From Candidatus Berkelbacteria bacterium (GTDB taxonomy: Bacteria > Patescibacteriota > UBA1384 > JAHJRZ01), in assembly GCA_026397195.1 (NCBI GenBank), contig JAPLVI010000163.1:1-7622 (forward strand): a stretch of DNA of 7,622 nt. The letters are read 5' to 3'. Positions 6,665-7,622 of this stretch are shown one piece after another. The position numbers and the translations under genes are program-made. The first letter of the stretch is position 1, and each line of letters starts with the position of its first letter. The notes beneath the pieces were generated by a model. That model saw nothing but the letters and a program-made list of their open reading frames with translations. It was not told the DNA's origin and did not search any database.

Positions 6665-6700
6665 GGTGTATACTCATTTTTTGAAGGGAAACATAAGAAT

Positions 6701-6729
6701 ATTATATCTTACCCACCATATATCGTCAA
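6701..6729 (-). promoter_or_regulatory. Promoter of the tyrS-argS operon (TTGACG, 17 bp, TATAAT)
   Basis: On the minus strand TTGACG (6729-6724) and a perfect TATAAT (6706-6701) are 17 bases apart, 11 of 12 consensus positions. Transcription should begin near 6694, leaving a leader of about 30 bases before the tyrS ATG. That leader is too short for a T-box riboswitch, so tRNA-sensing control of the T-box type is not expected here. Confidence 0.78.
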
Positions 6730-6749
6730 ATGACATCTTTTAAGACAAA

Positions 6750-6778
6750 TTGTGAATTGCATTATTTTCGGATATAAT
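6750..6778 (+). promoter_or_regulatory. Promoter facing the penicillin-binding protein gene (TTGTGA, 17 bp, TATAAT)
   Basis: TTGTGA (6750-6755) and a perfect TATAAT (6773-6778) are 17 bases apart, ten of twelve consensus positions. It is divergent from the tyrS promoter, with about 20 bases between the two -35 boxes. Transcription should begin near 6785, at the left edge of the hairpin block that follows, so the message would carry a structured leader of about 140 bases before the ATG at 6927. Confidence 0.65.
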
Positions 6779-6894
6779 AAACTTGTCCCCGAAGCAGGCT
6801 TCGGGGCATCGGGGCAAGTTTGTTGGCAGGGTTGCAGCTCCGCTGCATCTATCCCTGGTTCTCATACCCGCCACGGGCGGGATATTCGAACCAG
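6779..6894 (+). other. GC-rich block of three nested, partly competing hairpins
   Basis: This block stands out from its AT-rich surroundings. Hairpin A pairs CCCCGAAG (6787-6794) with CTTCGGGG (6799-6806). The same left arm can instead join a 13-bp outer stem: AAACTTG (6779-6785) with CAAGTTT (6815-6821) and CCCCGA (6787-6792) with TCGGGG (6809-6814). Hairpin B pairs CAGGG/CCCTG (6827-6831, 6853-6857) outside TGCAG/CTGCA (6833-6837, 6843-6847). Hairpin C pairs CTGGTTC/GAACCAG (6855-6861, 6888-6894) outside CCCGCC/GGCGGG (6867-6872, 6876-6881); its outer arm overlaps that of B, so both cannot form fully. It may be a regulatory leader of the downstream gene, a small RNA, or a dispersed intergenic repeat. 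No known riboswitch motif, tRNA or protein was recognised. The pairing is plain; the role is open. Confidence 0.6.
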
Positions 6895-6926
6895 ACCCAA
6901 TAAACTAACATTCATCACAAGAAAAT

Positions 6927-7622
6927 ATGCCTAATAAAAAGAAAAGAATGAGGTATTTGGTGCCGACTAAATCACCTCTCGATAAGAAACATAGGCCAAA
7001 AAGATTACGAGGGATTACCTGGAAAGGCGTAGGCAAAATCCTTCTTATTTGTTTTCTAGTTTTTGTTTTCTTTGTTGCCTTTGTTTTTGCTTGGTTTTCT
7101 AAAGATCTTCCCACCCCGGGCAATATTAAAAAACGACAAGCTATCCAATCTAGCCAAATTCTTGATCGAGATGGTAATGTTTTGTATCAGCTCTCGGGCG
7201 ATGAAAGACGAACAGTCATCAAGTCAGATGAAATTCCCAAAGATATAAAAAATGCTGTTGTCGCTTTGGAAGATAAAGATTTTTATCATCATTACGGCGT
7301 TGATTTTCGAGGAGTTGCTCGAGCAGTGTATTACAACTTTTTCAAAAGAAGTCTTAATATTCAGGGTGGGTCAACCATTACTCAGCAGTTCGTTAAAAAT
7401 GCGCTTCTTTCTCCCAAACGTACTTACACTCGGAAAATTAAAGAAATTATTCTCTCAATCGAAATCGAAGCGATGTATTCTAAAGACGATATTCTAACGA
7501 TGTATTTAAACGAAATCCCTTTCGGTTCTAACGCCTATGGAATCGAGGCTGCTTCAGAGATGTATTTTAATAAAAACGCTAAGGATCTGACCCTAACTGA
7601 AGCGGCAATTCTTGCCTCTTTG
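6927..7622 (+). CDS. Class A penicillin-binding protein, 5' part (runs off the window)
   Basis: The first 232 codons of a bifunctional peptidoglycan synthase (PBP1A-like) are present, open to the last base. A basic cytoplasmic tail is followed by one membrane helix (about 35-57), which anchors the rest outside the cell membrane. The glycosyltransferase family 51 domain shows its motifs in order: EDKDFYHHYG (115-124, catalytic Glu115), GGSTITQQFVKN (147-158), RKIKEI (169-174), and ILTMYLNEIPFG...AYGIEAA (189-209). This domain polymerises lipid II into glycan strands; the transpeptidase domain expected after it is beyond the window. The ATG at 6927 is the first after an in-frame TAA at 6906 and has only a weak purine stretch upstream (AAGAAAA); ATG at 6948 (residue 8) is an alternative. 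The gene is divergent from tyrS and lies downstream of a promoter and a hairpin block. Confidence 0.95.
   Translation, partial: MPNKKKRMRYLVPTKSPLDKKHRPKRLRGITWKGVGKILLICFLVFVFFVAFVFAWFSKDLPTPGNIKKRQAIQSSQILDRDGNVLYQLSGDERRTVIKSDEIPKDIKNAVVALEDKDFYHHYGVDFRGVARAVYYNFFKRSLNIQGGSTITQQFVKNALLSPKRTYTRKIKEIILSIEIEAMYSKDDILTMYLNEIPFGSNAYGIEAASEMYFNKNAKDLTLTEAAILASL

Noticed and set aside
6657..6677. Six-codon upstream reading frame (MSIHHG) overlapping the tyrS start on the minus strand.
   Set aside because: Too short to judge, no ribosome site, and no Tyr or Arg codons that would suggest attenuation.
6827..6897. Possible tRNA: GGTTCGAAT-like string on the minus strand in the hairpin block.
   Set aside because: The T-stem does not pair around the TTCGAAT loop, and no acceptor, D or anticodon arm can be built.
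6752..6934. Plus-strand open frame of 60 codons upstream of the PBP gene.
   Set aside because: It reads through a promoter and the hairpin block; the open frame follows from the lack of stops in GC-rich palindromes, not from coding.

Overview
The window looks like a chromosomal piece of an AT-rich bacterium, most likely a member of the Candidate Phyla Radiation (Patescibacteria). This rests on gene style: a small two-zinc-ribbon protein, a very short zinc-ribbon bL28, a compact M50 protease, a short ArgRS and a large membrane-anchored PP2C-like/propeller protein of a kind I associate with such genomes. No marker gene fixes the lineage. TGA is used as a stop (tyrS ends in it), which argues against the UGA-recoding CPR groups. 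I see no IS element, phage gene, integrase or CRISPR array.

Left part (1-1408): a small zinc-ribbon protein (+, 107-454) converges on a 57-residue ribosomal protein bL28 gene (-, 528-701), with a perfect hairpin between their 3' ends. rpmB has its own good promoter, divergent from an M50 site-2-type membrane protease (+, 761-1408).

RNA island (1409-1704): a promoter-like pair is followed by a roughly 128-nt RNA candidate that folds as one long rod with a central bubble, as 6S RNA does. It ends in a T-rich tract, and a clear tRNA-Pro(GGG) follows immediately.

Middle (1705-3873): a 722-residue protein with a cytoplasmic PP2C-like domain that lacks the metal-binding aspartates, one membrane helix, a helical stalk and a C-terminal beta-propeller-like domain. 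This is the least understood protein here and the best candidate for new biology.

Right part (3874-7622): argS and tyrS form a minus-strand operon (tyrS first, ATGA overlap) driven by a near-consensus promoter. Divergent to it is a second promoter, then a GC-rich block of three nested, partly competing hairpins (6779-6894), then the 5' part of a class A penicillin-binding protein gene that runs off the window end.

Most genes are core housekeeping: translation (bL28, tRNA-Pro, TyrRS, ArgRS, probable 6S RNA for transcription control) and cell envelope (class A PBP, M50 protease, membrane propeller protein). There is no evidence that they form one dedicated system.
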